Shown: positions 20,496 through 26,688 of the stretch, one piece after another
How the letters are laid out: each line of letters starts with the position of its first letter
Numbering within the stretch: position 1 is the stretch's first letter
Source of the DNA: W0P28-013 sp051878315
GTDB taxonomy: Bacteria; Bacteroidota; Bacteroidia; Bacteroidales; Paludibacteraceae
DNA: 29,956 nucleotides
Reading direction: 5' to 3'
NCBI GenBank assembly: GCA_051878315.1
Contig: JBJEJW010000003.1
Span: 1-29,956 of the forward strand
Program-made: the position numbers and the translations under genes
The notes under the pieces: generated by a model
Seen by the model: only the letters and a program-made list of their open reading frames with translations
What the model was told of the DNA's origin: nothing
Databases searched by the model: none

Positions 20496-21098
20496 TTATG
20501 CTACTTTGATGCGCCGATAGGCGTGCGGGTTGTTTGCAAATTCTTTTTTTAGTTCGGCTTGTGCCTGCTTGATGCGCTCGAAGGCACTGTCGTCGGTGAT
20601 GCAGTTTTTGCGCCGCACGATGTTGTCGAGCGTGTGAAACACGAAGTAGTCGGTGGCAAACGTAAAGAACACCGGCGGCACTTGCGTGAACCCGTGCGCC
20701 ACGGCAAAGATGTCGAGTTCGCGCTGGCGTTTGCGAATGAAAAGGTCGCGTATGCGTTCGTCTGTTTGGTCGCCGAGGTACGATCGGCAGTCGTCGAACA
20801 CGATGATGCCCTTACGGAAGTGTGTGATGGCGTCGAGCGTGTGTCGCGGGCTGAAAATGTGCCGGCGTATGCCGTCGAATACAAAGTCGTCGGTGGCAAG
20901 CAACGGCGTTTCGGGGTATTGCTGCCACTCCACATCGTCGGGCGTAACGATGAGTGCGCGCTGACCGCTGTTGTGCAGTATCTGGCGCAGCATGGTGGTT
21001 TTGCCCGTGCCGTTGGTGCCTACCATGATTACGGTTTTCCCGACGCGCTCATTCGGTGGCAGTTTGTTCGTCGGTGTTGCTTGGCTGCTCATGCTCAT
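20496..21098 (-). CDS. P-loop ATPase, candidate genome-packaging ATPase
   Basis: The 200-residue protein has a Walker A motif GTNGTGKT (27-34), a Walker B-like strand GIIVFDD (97-103, Asp-Asp rather than Asp-Glu) and a later FAVAHGFTQVPP (about 131-142) that may be a sensor motif. Small FtsK/HerA-type ATPases of about 200-250 residues package DNA in tailless membrane-containing viruses; Zot-type assembly ATPases of filamentous phages are the alternative. It has no membrane segment. It overlaps the upstream TM-protein gene by 50 bp, suggesting the two work together at a membrane. Confidence 0.6.
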   Translation of the reverse strand: MSMSSQATPTNKLPPNERVGKTVIMVGTNGTGKTTMLRQILHNSGQRALIVTPDDVEWQQYPETPLLATDDFVFDGIRRHIFSPRHTLDAITHFRKGIIVFDDCRSYLGDQTDERIRDLFIRKRQRELDIFAVAHGFTQVPPVFFTFATDYFVFHTLDNIVRRKNCITDDSAFERIKQAQAELKKEFANNPHAYRRIKVA

Positions 21099-21645
21099 GT
21101 TGTTTTGGGGTGTCTTCGTGGGCGTATGTGGTGGTCGGGGCGGCCGGTGCCGGTGGCGTGGGTGCGTGCTGCCGTTCCCACTCTTTGCGGTCGCGCAGCG
21201 CTTGCGGTATCTGTACGCCGTAGAGCATCAGCACGCAAATCACAATCATGACCGATGGCGGAATTTCGCCGCCGACGCGTTCACAGTAGTATGTGATGGC
21301 GTTTTCGAGGTCGCCCATCAGCGGGTCGTTGATGCGCTTGTGTGGTTCGGGGTCGCCGCTGTGGTCGAGCCACGCCAGCGACGATGCCAGCATGGTGTCG
21401 CCCACGCTGGTGATGAACTGTGCCGTTTTGCGAGCGCTGTCGGCTATTTGCCGCCGTTCGTCGGCCGATGGCTGTTCCGGCATTTCGTCGTCGAAGTTGT
21501 CGGGCTCCTGCCCGATGCCCATGTCTTGTTTCGGGGCGGCAAATTCGCGTTGGAAGTCGTCGATGTCGCCGGTGAAAAATTGGTAGTCGGCTGCCGGTGC
21601 AGCGGCTTGGCCTTCGGGCGTTGGTGTCATTAAATCCTGTAACAT
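21049..21645 (-). CDS. Acidic protein with a central TM segment
   Basis: The 198-residue protein has an acidic, disordered first 65 residues, a helical part, a membrane segment at about 129-146 (PPSVMIVICVLMLYG) and a disordered Pro/Thr/His-rich tail. No family is recognised. Its end overlaps the ATPase gene by 50 bp in another frame. It could dock the ATPase on a membrane or capsid vertex; this is only an inference from overlap and topology. Confidence 0.6.
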   Translation of the reverse strand: MLQDLMTPTPEGQAAAPAADYQFFTGDIDDFQREFAAPKQDMGIGQEPDNFDDEMPEQPSADERRQIADSARKTAQFITSVGDTMLASSLAWLDHSGDPEPHKRINDPLMGDLENAITYYCERVGGEIPPSVMIVICVLMLYGVQIPQALRDRKEWERQHAPTPPAPAAPTTTYAHEDTPKQHEHEQPSNTDEQTATE

Positions 21646-21646
21646 G

Positions 21647-21940
21647 TCAAATTGCTGATAATAGGTTTGTTAGTAAATCGTCGAGTGTGCGTTGCTGAAT
21701 GAATCGCACGATGCGTTGCTCGTCATCAAGCGCAGTGGTACACATGTATAGCGTGTGTCCGTCGGCGCCACGAAAGCATTGTATGGTGGCTTCGACTTCG
21801 CCGTTTTGCGGGCGCAACTGTTGTGTTGCTTCGTCGAGCACGGTTTCGAGTGCTTTTTGCACCGCAGGGCGCACCATCGGCAACAGTGGTCTGATGGCCG
21901 ATAGTTTCATTTTGTCGGCAAAAGAGATTTCGGGTTTCAT
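21647..21940 (-). CDS. 97-residue protein of the ATPase operon
   Basis: The protein begins MKPEISFADKMKLSAIRPLL, is mainly helical at first and then has beta-like stretches (ATIQCFRGADGHTLYMCTTA). ATG 21940 overlaps the upstream stop by 4 bp (ATGA), which decides the start over the longer frame from 22042. The next gene starts one base after its stop. No family is recognised. Confidence 0.65.
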   Translation of the reverse strand: MKPEISFADKMKLSAIRPLLPMVRPAVQKALETVLDEATQQLRPQNGEVEATIQCFRGADGHTLYMCTTALDDEQRIVRFIQQRTLDDLLTNLLSAI

Positions 21941-22575
21941 TTGAACAACTTTTTGACTTGTGAGATGGTGGTGATTTCTTCGTTGTAGGCGTGTGCCGCT
22001 TCGACGATTTCGCGATCGCTGACGACGAACGGGTAAAACCATTCCGTGTAGCGCAAGATGGTGTAGCGCAGAAACATATCGACAAATACCTGCTCGGGCG
22101 TAACCTCGCGGCCGTAGCGTTCGGCGAGGCGCTCGATGGTGATGTCGAGCAGACGGCGCGCGAACGGTTGCAGTGTGATGCGCAGCCGTGGGTCGTTTTC
22201 GTGTGCGTGCAGACCGGCGGCTGTTTGGTCGAGTTGTGTTTGTAGGGCGTCGATTTTTTGCTTCAGCAGCCCGTTTTCGGTGCCGTAGCGTGCGGCTTGG
22301 TCGCGATAATCGAAAAATGCGTGTTTGTACCGTGCGCAGGTGTTCACCGCTTCGTCGGGTGTGGTGTCGTACATGTCGGCGATTTCGGCCAGCCGTTCGG
22401 CGGCCTTGGTCAGCGCCGGGTCGGGTTTTGCCGGTTCGGCTGCCGGCGGAAACTCGTATGCATCGAGCAGCGCCACCAGCGCATTTTGGTTACATCCTTC
22501 GGGAAACAGGCGTTTAGTCCGTTCCTGTACATCGGCATCCACGCCGAAAGATACTGTTTTTCTTGTTGTTGCCAT
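21937..22575 (-). CDS. 212-residue RHH/coiled-coil protein
   Basis: The N-terminus (KTVSFGVDADVQERTKRLFP ... NQNALVALLDAYEF) looks like a ribbon-helix-helix DNA-binding unit. A coiled coil (about 85-125) follows, then a helical domain with RRLLDITIERLAERYGREVT and FLRYTILRYTEWFYPF. It opens the packaging/replication cluster and is translationally coupled to the next gene. No specific family is recognised; a DNA-recognition subunit is plausible. Confidence 0.6.
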   Translation of the reverse strand: MATTRKTVSFGVDADVQERTKRLFPEGCNQNALVALLDAYEFPPAAEPAKPDPALTKAAERLAEIADMYDTTPDEAVNTCARYKHAFFDYRDQAARYGTENGLLKQKIDALQTQLDQTAAGLHAHENDPRLRITLQPFARRLLDITIERLAERYGREVTPEQVFVDMFLRYTILRYTEWFYPFVVSDREIVEAAHAYNEEITTISQVKKLFK

Positions 22576-22607
22576 AAATGATTAAATTTTAGTGGTTATA
22601 CTGTTTA

Positions 22608-22874
22608 TCAATATTTTTCATTCATTATTCTTTTCCTATTTTCGATGCGAATTTTCTCATAGTATTGTTCTGTTTCGACTGCTTCTATAAACTCTTTTAC
22701 GGTTTCGAGTTCGTTTTTGGCATCCCAAAACAAATCCTGTTGTTTTTCGGTTGCTTCGCCCGATTCCAATATTCCTGCATACCGATCGAATCGATTTTGT
22801 AATACAGATACTTTTGTATTCAATAAGTCAGCTATTATCACCGCTTTTTCTAACGATAATTCTAATGTTGTCAT
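22608..22874 (-). CDS. 88-residue helical protein
   Basis: The product is a charged helical protein (MTTLELSLEKAVIIADLLNT ... RKRIMNEKY), probably a coiled coil. It is separated from the downstream gene by 32 bp and preceded by the structured region at 22906-23159. The gene is AT-rich. No family is recognised. Confidence 0.55.
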   Translation of the reverse strand: MTTLELSLEKAVIIADLLNTKVSVLQNRFDRYAGILESGEATEKQQDLFWDAKNELETVKEFIEAVETEQYYEKIRIENRKRIMNEKY

Positions 22875-22905
22875 AGTTATAATGTTTTAATTATTTTACA
22901 AACTA

Positions 22906-22971
22906 AACAACACGGGGCGAGTGCGGGCTTTTAACTCTTTACCTCATTCTGTAATTTTATCCCGTGTTGTT
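22906..22971 (-). ncRNA. Structured element 1 of 3
   Basis: An 11-bp closing stem (AACAACACGGG/CCCGTGTTGTT) encloses an inner hairpin TTAC/GTAA. On the minus strand the inner loop is AGAATGAG, and the closing stem is followed by GATAAA. Inner sequence and layout are shared with element 2, but the stems differ. The strand is inferred from neighbouring genes. Confidence 0.55.
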
Positions 22972-22977
22972 CAAAAC

Positions 22978-23071
22978 AAAATAGTGGGCGAGCGCAAATT
23001 TTTGGAACACAAGCCTTGCGGCTTTGGGTTACATTCTCCCGACCTCGTTCTGTCGGTTTATCCACTATTTT
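22978..23071 (-). ncRNA. Structured element 2 of 3
   Basis: A 10-bp closing stem (AAAATAGTGG/CCACTATTTT) encloses an inner hairpin CCGAC/GTCGG with minus-strand loop AGAACGAG and a second hairpin AAGCC-TTGC-GGCTT. Compared with element 1 both stems are changed on both sides while the loop (AGAAYGAG), the GATAAA strand and the CTCGCCC strand are kept. Confidence 0.55.
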
Positions 23072-23077
23072 TTATGA

Positions 23078-23159
23078 AACACCGCACTTGCTCAACGCTC
23101 ATTGTTACATGTTCCCAGCCAAGCAGCCGCATGTGGCTTTCACTGTGTTATGCGGTGTT
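23078..23159 (-). ncRNA. Structured element 3 of 3
   Basis: A 9-bp closing stem (AACACCGCA/TGCGGTGTT) encloses AAGCAGCC/GGCTT-type pairing and a GTG/CAC pairing. It is related to elements 1 and 2 in position and size and less in sequence. No gene is evident in 22875-23199. Confidence 0.45.
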
Positions 23160-23175
23160 CTGTCCATCTACACGG

Positions 23176-23198
23176 TAGACGCCCATTTATAGCGTCTA
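23176..23198 (-). terminator. Hairpin behind the small gene at 23200
   Basis: A 7-bp perfect stem (TAGACGC/GCGTCTA) with a 9-base loop lies directly after the stop codon. There is no T-run, so it could be an RNA 3' protector or a weak terminator. Confidence 0.4.
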
Positions 23199-23199
23199 T

Positions 23200-23439
23200 C
23201 TACATTTTATCTACGAATATTATATACATTTCCAAGTCTTGTAGACAGTCATCTACACGTCGTATATAGTCATCTACAGTATCGATCATACCATATACAA
23301 GTTCTACAAATCCATCTACACTATCTTTTTTGTCGGGGTGGGCATCGCATATTGCATCGATGGCGTGTAGGCGTGCATCTATATCGTTTAGACGTTTTTT
23401 GATATTGTCGATATGCGAATGATAATCTCTGTCTATCAT
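23200..23439 (-). CDS. 79-residue coiled-coil protein
   Basis: The protein has Asp/Ile/Val-rich heptad-like repeats (MIDRDYHSHIDNIKKRLNDI, VDDYIRRVDDCLQDLEM). The coding DNA has many TAGAT/ATCTA-like words. It starts 3 bp after the upstream stop. No family is recognised; a small early phage protein is likely. Confidence 0.5.
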   Translation of the reverse strand: MIDRDYHSHIDNIKKRLNDIDARLHAIDAICDAHPDKKDSVDGFVELVYGMIDTVDDYIRRVDDCLQDLEMYIIFVDKM

Positions 23440-23442
23440 GGT

Positions 23443-23691
23443 CTATCCTCCTTTATCCGTTATACCTTTTATATATGTATTGATACGTTTCGCAAGTTCG
23501 TCCGATAGTTCGGTGGCATATACGCCGTCGTGCGACAATAGTATCACGCCTGTGTCGGCTGCAAAATGGTAGCGAATTTCTACAACCGAAAATGGCTGTT
23601 TATTCAACCTATCGGCCAGCAAAGACAACTGTTTTTTGTCATCTATCATCACCGTCATGCCGTTGAAGGTGCGGTTTATTTTGTAGTTCAT
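23443..23691 (-). CDS. 82-residue small protein
   Basis: The protein begins MNYKINRTFNGMTVMIDDKK and ends KGITDKGG, with a mixed alpha/beta pattern. ATG 23691 overlaps the stop of the DUF4406-like gene by 4 bp (ATGA), which settles the start. No family is recognised. Confidence 0.6.
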   Translation of the reverse strand: MNYKINRTFNGMTVMIDDKKQLSLLADRLNKQPFSVVEIRYHFAADTGVILLSHDGVYATELSDELAKRINTYIKGITDKGG

Positions 23692-24017
23692 AGCGTCGGT
23701 GTTTGTTCTATGTAGTTCCGTAAATCTTTCATCGGCATCTTCCACGACAGGTAATGCAGCCCTATTATCTGTTCGGCCACAAAGGCCTCGGTGCTGGCTT
23801 CGCGGCTTTTTTGCCATTCGCGCATCATGTATATGGCATCGCTTTGCCACAACAACTCCATATTGCGCATAAAGTGCGCTTTGGGTGGTGCATCGGCCGG
23901 CAGCCCGTTGGTGCGTGGACTGATAGGCACCGCCCCCATATCGCGCAGCAACGCTTCGGTGTTCTCGAACGCCTCGCCATCGCCACGCATTCCGCTAATG
24001 TAAATACGCTTTTTCAT
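23688..24017 (-). CDS. DUF4406-like (nucleoside 2-deoxyribosyltransferase-fold) protein
   Basis: The 109-residue protein has the DUF4406 pattern: RIYISGMRGDG at the N-terminus, ENTEALLRDMGAVPISPRTN, then NMELLWQSDAIYMMREWQKS followed by REASTEAFVAEQIIGL. The fold is related to nucleoside 2-deoxyribosyltransferases and is frequent in phages, where it may act on nucleotides. In this family a glutamate in the final motif is expected to be catalytic; TEA provides one. Confidence 0.8.
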   Translation of the reverse strand: MKKRIYISGMRGDGEAFENTEALLRDMGAVPISPRTNGLPADAPPKAHFMRNMELLWQSDAIYMMREWQKSREASTEAFVAEQIIGLHYLSWKMPMKDLRNYIEQTPTL

Positions 24018-24021
24018 GGTG

Positions 24022-24099
24022 CTACATATTTGCGCTGATAAAATCCACCGCTTTCCCCATCAGGGCGGTGCGGTCGTTGCTGTCTATGTGTCCGAACAT
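24022..24099 (-). CDS. 25-residue frame, possibly the displaced end of the preceding gene
   Basis: ATG 24099 opens a short frame (MFGHIDSNDRTALMGKAVDF and six more residues) overlapping the end of the gene at 24084-24218 in another frame. Joined to that gene by a one-base shift it would give a continuous helical protein of about 70 residues. It is either re-initiated, frameshifted, or the remnant of a broken gene. Confidence 0.3.
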   Translation of the reverse strand: MFGHIDSNDRTALMGKAVDFISANM

Positions 24100-24218
24100 C
24101 TTTTGAGCAGCGCTATTTTTTCGTCGTCGCTCAAATAATACTCCTCTTCGCGCATCGCGTCTATCACATCTTTGATGGTAACGCTTACGCTCACTGTTGT
24201 GCTTTTGTTGATTGCCAT
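24084..24218 (-). CDS. 44-residue early protein
   Basis: The protein begins MAINKSTTVSVSVTIKDVID and ends in KIALLKRCSDT. It lies between the excisionase-like gene and the DUF4406-like gene in the same direction. The sudden stop next to a second open frame at 24022-24099 suggests truncation by a frameshift. No family is recognised. Confidence 0.45.
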   Translation of the reverse strand: MAINKSTTVSVSVTIKDVIDAMREEEYYLSDDEKIALLKRCSDT

Positions 24219-24237
24219 AATTATTTGTGTTTTAGGG

Positions 24238-24525
24238 TTAGTGATTTTTCAGATATTCATACACCTCGCGCCTGAAGTAAAAACATTTTTTGCCGACACG
24301 GTGCGGTTGCAGATTGCGTTTTTCGCGTTCCCATAGCCATAGGGTAGTGCGGCTTACGCCTATCAACGCCATGGTTTCTTGCGGTGTCAGCACGCTGTCG
24401 TCTTCGTTTTGTTTGCGCTCGCGCTCGAATTGTTCGTAGAAGGCGCGCGCCATCAAATCGATCTGTTCGCCGGTCAGCATGTAAATGGCTTGACCATTAA
24501 CAATAGGTTGTTTTTCGTAACTCAT
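24238..24525 (-). CDS. Excisionase-like winged-helix DNA-binding protein
   Basis: The 95-residue protein has a C-terminal MerR/excisionase-type domain: VLTPQETMALIGVSRTTLWLWEREKR, then QPHRVGKKCFYFRREVYEYL. In Bacteroidota elements such proteins next to the integrase act in excision or early regulation. It is the first gene of the leftward operon, 118 bp from the repressor gene. Confidence 0.75.
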   Translation of the reverse strand: MSYEKQPIVNGQAIYMLTGEQIDLMARAFYEQFERERKQNEDDSVLTPQETMALIGVSRTTLWLWEREKRNLQPHRVGKKCFYFRREVYEYLKNH

Positions 24526-24577
24526 AATGAAATAAAGTATTAGTGTGTTTTTTTTTTTGTGTTTTTTGTTCGTATTA

Positions 24578-24609
24578 TTTTGTTAGTTTCGTTTTATTTT
24601 GTAACTTTG
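24578..24609 (+). promoter_or_regulatory. Rightward promoter pointing into the repressor 3' end
   Basis: TTTTG, 19 bases, then TAACTTTG form a full consensus promoter on the plus strand. No plus-strand gene follows; the transcript would begin near 24616 with the 18-base arm at 24617-24634 and then run antisense to the repressor gene. A regulatory RNA is the simplest explanation. Confidence 0.65.
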
Positions 24610-24616
24610 CATAAAT

Positions 24617-24634
24617 AAAAGGTTGGTTTTTGTT
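24617..24634 (+). repeat. 18-bp inverted repeat, left arm
   Basis: AAAAGGTTGGTTTTTGTT is the exact reverse complement of 25108-25125. It sits at the expected start of the rightward transcript. Confidence 0.9.
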
Positions 24635-24643
24635 GTGCCATTT

Positions 24644-24997
24644 TCACTTGTTGTTTTTTCGATAAAGTTTTATTAGTTCTGCCTGCAGTTCGTGTATCTC
24701 GCGATCCTTTTCGATACAGGAAGTACAGGTACTGCCTGTGTTTAGATGTGCCACTTGTTTTACGTTCCCTTGTATGTGATGCGCCTGCTGACTAATAGCC
24801 GGCGAGTGGGTATTATCGAAAAATTCGTTCGGCGTAATTTGCAGCAAATCACACAGAATTTTTATTTTATTAGATGGTAAAGTGTCGTTTTCGATTGAAA
24901 ATTTAAGACCATTTGGAGTCATATCAATTTGGCGCGCGATTTCCTTAATCAAAACACACTTATCTTTTGCGTAATACTTTAATTTTTCGTAAGTCAT
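24644..24997 (-). CDS. Phage-repressor-like HTH protein
   Basis: The 117-residue protein has an XRE-type helix-turn-helix (VLIKEIARQIDMTPNGLKFS, then LPSNKIKILCDLLQITPNEF) and a C-terminal coiled coil with a CTSC pair (IEKDREIHELQAELIKLYR). It lies between the leftward early operon and the rightward integrase gene, the position of a lysogeny repressor. Palindromic ATTTAGACTAAAT upstream may be its operator. Confidence 0.8.
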   Translation of the reverse strand: MTYEKLKYYAKDKCVLIKEIARQIDMTPNGLKFSIENDTLPSNKIKILCDLLQITPNEFFDNTHSPAISQQAHHIQGNVKQVAHLNTGSTCTSCIEKDREIHELQAELIKLYRKNNK

Positions 24998-25025
24998 TGT
25001 TTTGTAGTTTATTGTGTGTTATTTT

Positions 25026-25038
25026 ATTTAGACTAAAT
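25026..25038. promoter_or_regulatory. Candidate repressor operator
   Basis: ATTTAGACTAAAT is a perfect 6-1-6 palindrome in the repressor-integrase intergenic region; an overlapping partial copy (CTAAATCTAAAT) follows. Binding here could regulate both genes. Confidence 0.45.
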
Positions 25039-25066
25039 CTAAATAAGCATTATTTTTCAAAATTTA

Positions 25067-25098
25067 TTTGGATTAAAAAACTAAATGTATTATCTTTG
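25067..25098 (+). promoter_or_regulatory. Integrase promoter
   Basis: TTTG at 25067-25070, 20 bases, then TATCTTTG at 25091-25098. The transcript would begin near 25105, inside the leader hairpin region. Confidence 0.75.
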
Positions 25099-25101
25099 CA
25101 G

Positions 25102-25135
25102 CGTCTTAACAAAAACCAACCTTTTTGTTAAGACG
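25102..25135 (+). promoter_or_regulatory. Perfect leader hairpin of the integrase mRNA
   Basis: A 14-bp perfect stem (CGTCTTAACAAAAA/TTTTTGTTAAGACG) presents the loop CCAACC. The loop and one side of the stem lie in the 18-base right arm (25108-25125), complementary to the left arm at 24617-24634. About 50 bases separate it from the integrase ATG. The predicted transcription start near 25105 may trim the first base pairs. Confidence 0.65.
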
Positions 25136-25184
25136 ATTTAATAAAAAGGTTGTGCAATACATAAACTACTAAACACAACAAGTT

Positions 25185-26477
25185 ATGGCACAACTCAATT
25201 ACACTCTATCCAAGCGTACATCGGCCGGCGCCAGCGAAATCTATTGCCGTTTCAGCGCCGAACGCGGGCGCGTAAAGCGCGGTCGCACCGGTTTGTATGT
25301 CAATCCCGAACGCTGGAACACCACCGATGGCTGTATACTCTATCCGCGTTTCAACAGCGACGAATTGCGTACACTGCGCGACTTGCAGCGTCAACTCGAC
25401 GACCTCGAAAACACCATCATCAAAAACTACTTATCGCAGCCCGAACGTTGGAACGATCAGTGGCTCGACCACCAGATCAGCCGTTGGCACACCGGCGGCA
25501 CCGGCGACGTCGGCTCCGAGAGTGTTATCGCCTTTTTCGACGAGCAAATCAAGGCACTCACCTGTTTAACATCAACCAAACAAACAATATACTCAATGAT
25601 GAACTCACTCAAACGGTTTGAGGCATATCGGGGCAAACAAATTACTTTTGATCAATACACCGAAGATTTGCTTAAAGAGTTTGAAAAATTCCTGCATAAC
25701 GAGTGGCATTTGGTACAATTTTATCCGGAAATAGTCAAAGACAATGGACGTGTTTTGCGTCCACGTAGCAATAATACCATATCATCTTTATTCAAACGTT
25801 TACGCGCATTGACTCAAATAGCCGTTCAAGAGGGAAAACTTGCCGTGTCGCCATTTGCGCACTACACGCCACCACAAGAGGTGTATGGCACCCCCTATTT
25901 TCTGACCATCGCCGAACGTAATGCCTTGTACGCATTTGACTTATCGGACACACCGCATTTGGCTGTGCAGCGCGATATATTTGTGTTCCAATGTTTTGTC
26001 GGTTGTCGTATTGGCGACTTTTTGGCCTTGAAAAAATCAAATATCGTCAATGGTTATTTGGAATATGTAGCACAAAAGACCGGCCGCGAACGTCCCGAAG
26101 TGTTGCGCATCCCGCTTTCGACTACTGCCAAAGAGATTGTCGAACGCTACAAGGCAACCTCTTCCGATAGTCTGTTCCCTTTTATTTCGGCGCAGAAATA
26201 TAATAAAGACATCAAAGCCATTTTGCGCCGTGCCGGCATCGTGCGCTTGGTAACCATACGCAATCCGCTGACAGGCGACAACGAGCAGCACCCGATATGC
26301 GATGTAGCCAGCAGCCACATGGCGCGTCGCACATTTTGTGGTAATCTGTATAAAAAAGTGAAAGATGCCCGGCTTGTCGGTTCGATGAGCGGCCACGTTG
26401 CCGGGTCGAAAGCATTTGCTCGTTACTCCACCATCGACGACGAGATGAAAAATGAGATGTTGAACATGATATTGTAG
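25185..26477 (+). CDS. Tyrosine recombinase (integrase)
   Basis: The 430-residue protein has an N-terminal arm-binding domain (about 1-95), a SAM-like core-binding domain (about 120-215) and a catalytic domain. The catalytic residues are visible: Arg in VGCRIGDFLAL, Lys in VAQKTGRERP, HMAR (His, Arg), His in MSGHVAG, and Tyr in AFARYSTI. This is the large integrase form typical of Bacteroidota phages and integrative elements. It is adjacent to the right attachment site and should catalyse integration into tRNA-Arg. Confidence 0.95.
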   Translation: MAQLNYTLSKRTSAGASEIYCRFSAERGRVKRGRTGLYVNPERWNTTDGCILYPRFNSDELRTLRDLQRQLDDLENTIIKNYLSQPERWNDQWLDHQISRWHTGGTGDVGSESVIAFFDEQIKALTCLTSTKQTIYSMMNSLKRFEAYRGKQITFDQYTEDLLKEFEKFLHNEWHLVQFYPEIVKDNGRVLRPRSNNTISSLFKRLRALTQIAVQEGKLAVSPFAHYTPPQEVYGTPYFLTIAERNALYAFDLSDTPHLAVQRDIFVFQCFVGCRIGDFLALKKSNIVNGYLEYVAQKTGRERPEVLRIPLSTTAKEIVERYKATSSDSLFPFISAQKYNKDIKAILRRAGIVRLVTIRNPLTGDNEQHPICDVASSHMARRTFCGNLYKKVKDARLVGSMSGHVAGSKAFARYSTIDDEMKNEMLNMIL

Positions 26478-26593
26478 AACGGCAACGTGTCAACAAATTG
26501 TCAACGAAAATCGAAATTAACCCAACCGCTCAAAAATGTTGCTAATCCAAAATAACGAAATAACAGCAATTTAACAAAATACATTGTGTGCAA

Positions 26594-26614
26594 AATTGCC
26601 TATTTTCGGCAATT
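26594..26614 (+). other. Inverted repeat next to the right attachment site
   Basis: AATTGCC-tattttc-GGCAATT lies 4 bp before the attR core. It could be an integrase or excisionase binding site, or the 3' hairpin of the integrase mRNA. Direct repeats of GTCAAC lie at about 26488-26505. Confidence 0.5.
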
Positions 26615-26618
26615 CATG

Positions 26619-26635
26619 TCCCGGCGGAATCACGA
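26619..26635 (+). other. attR: distal attachment core
   Basis: This is an exact 17-base copy of the tRNA-Arg 3' end (see 2017-2033). Only the 3' part of the tRNA is present, so it is not a second gene. Confidence 0.92.
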
Positions 26636-26636
26636 A

Positions 26637-26662
26637 AAAAAGTGCGTAACAACGCACTTTTT
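26637..26662. terminator. Bidirectional terminator
   Basis: An 11-bp stem (AAAAAGTGCGT/ACGCACTTTTT) with loop AACA and flanking A and T runs works in both directions. In the empty site it would terminate tRNA-Arg; now it separates the element from the convergent radical SAM gene. Confidence 0.8.
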
Positions 26663-26688
26663 CTGTTTTTTGTTCACCAGCGGTTGGA

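Noticed and set aside
22921..23178. Plus-strand 85-codon frame
   Set aside because: It crosses the three paired stem-loops, opposes the operon direction and has no recognisable protein features.
22906..23198. Integron-type attC array
   Set aside because: The stem-loops are adjacent with no cassettes between them, there is no integron integrase, and the conserved attC core ends are not seen.
26619..26635. Second tRNA-Arg gene
   Set aside because: Only the last 17 bases match; no D arm, anticodon arm or 5' acceptor strand precedes it.
2034..26635. Integrative conjugative element or tailed prophage
   Set aside because: No relaxase, Tra/T4SS, terminase, portal, protease-scaffold, tail tube or tape-measure gene was recognised, although divergent ones cannot be fully excluded by eye.
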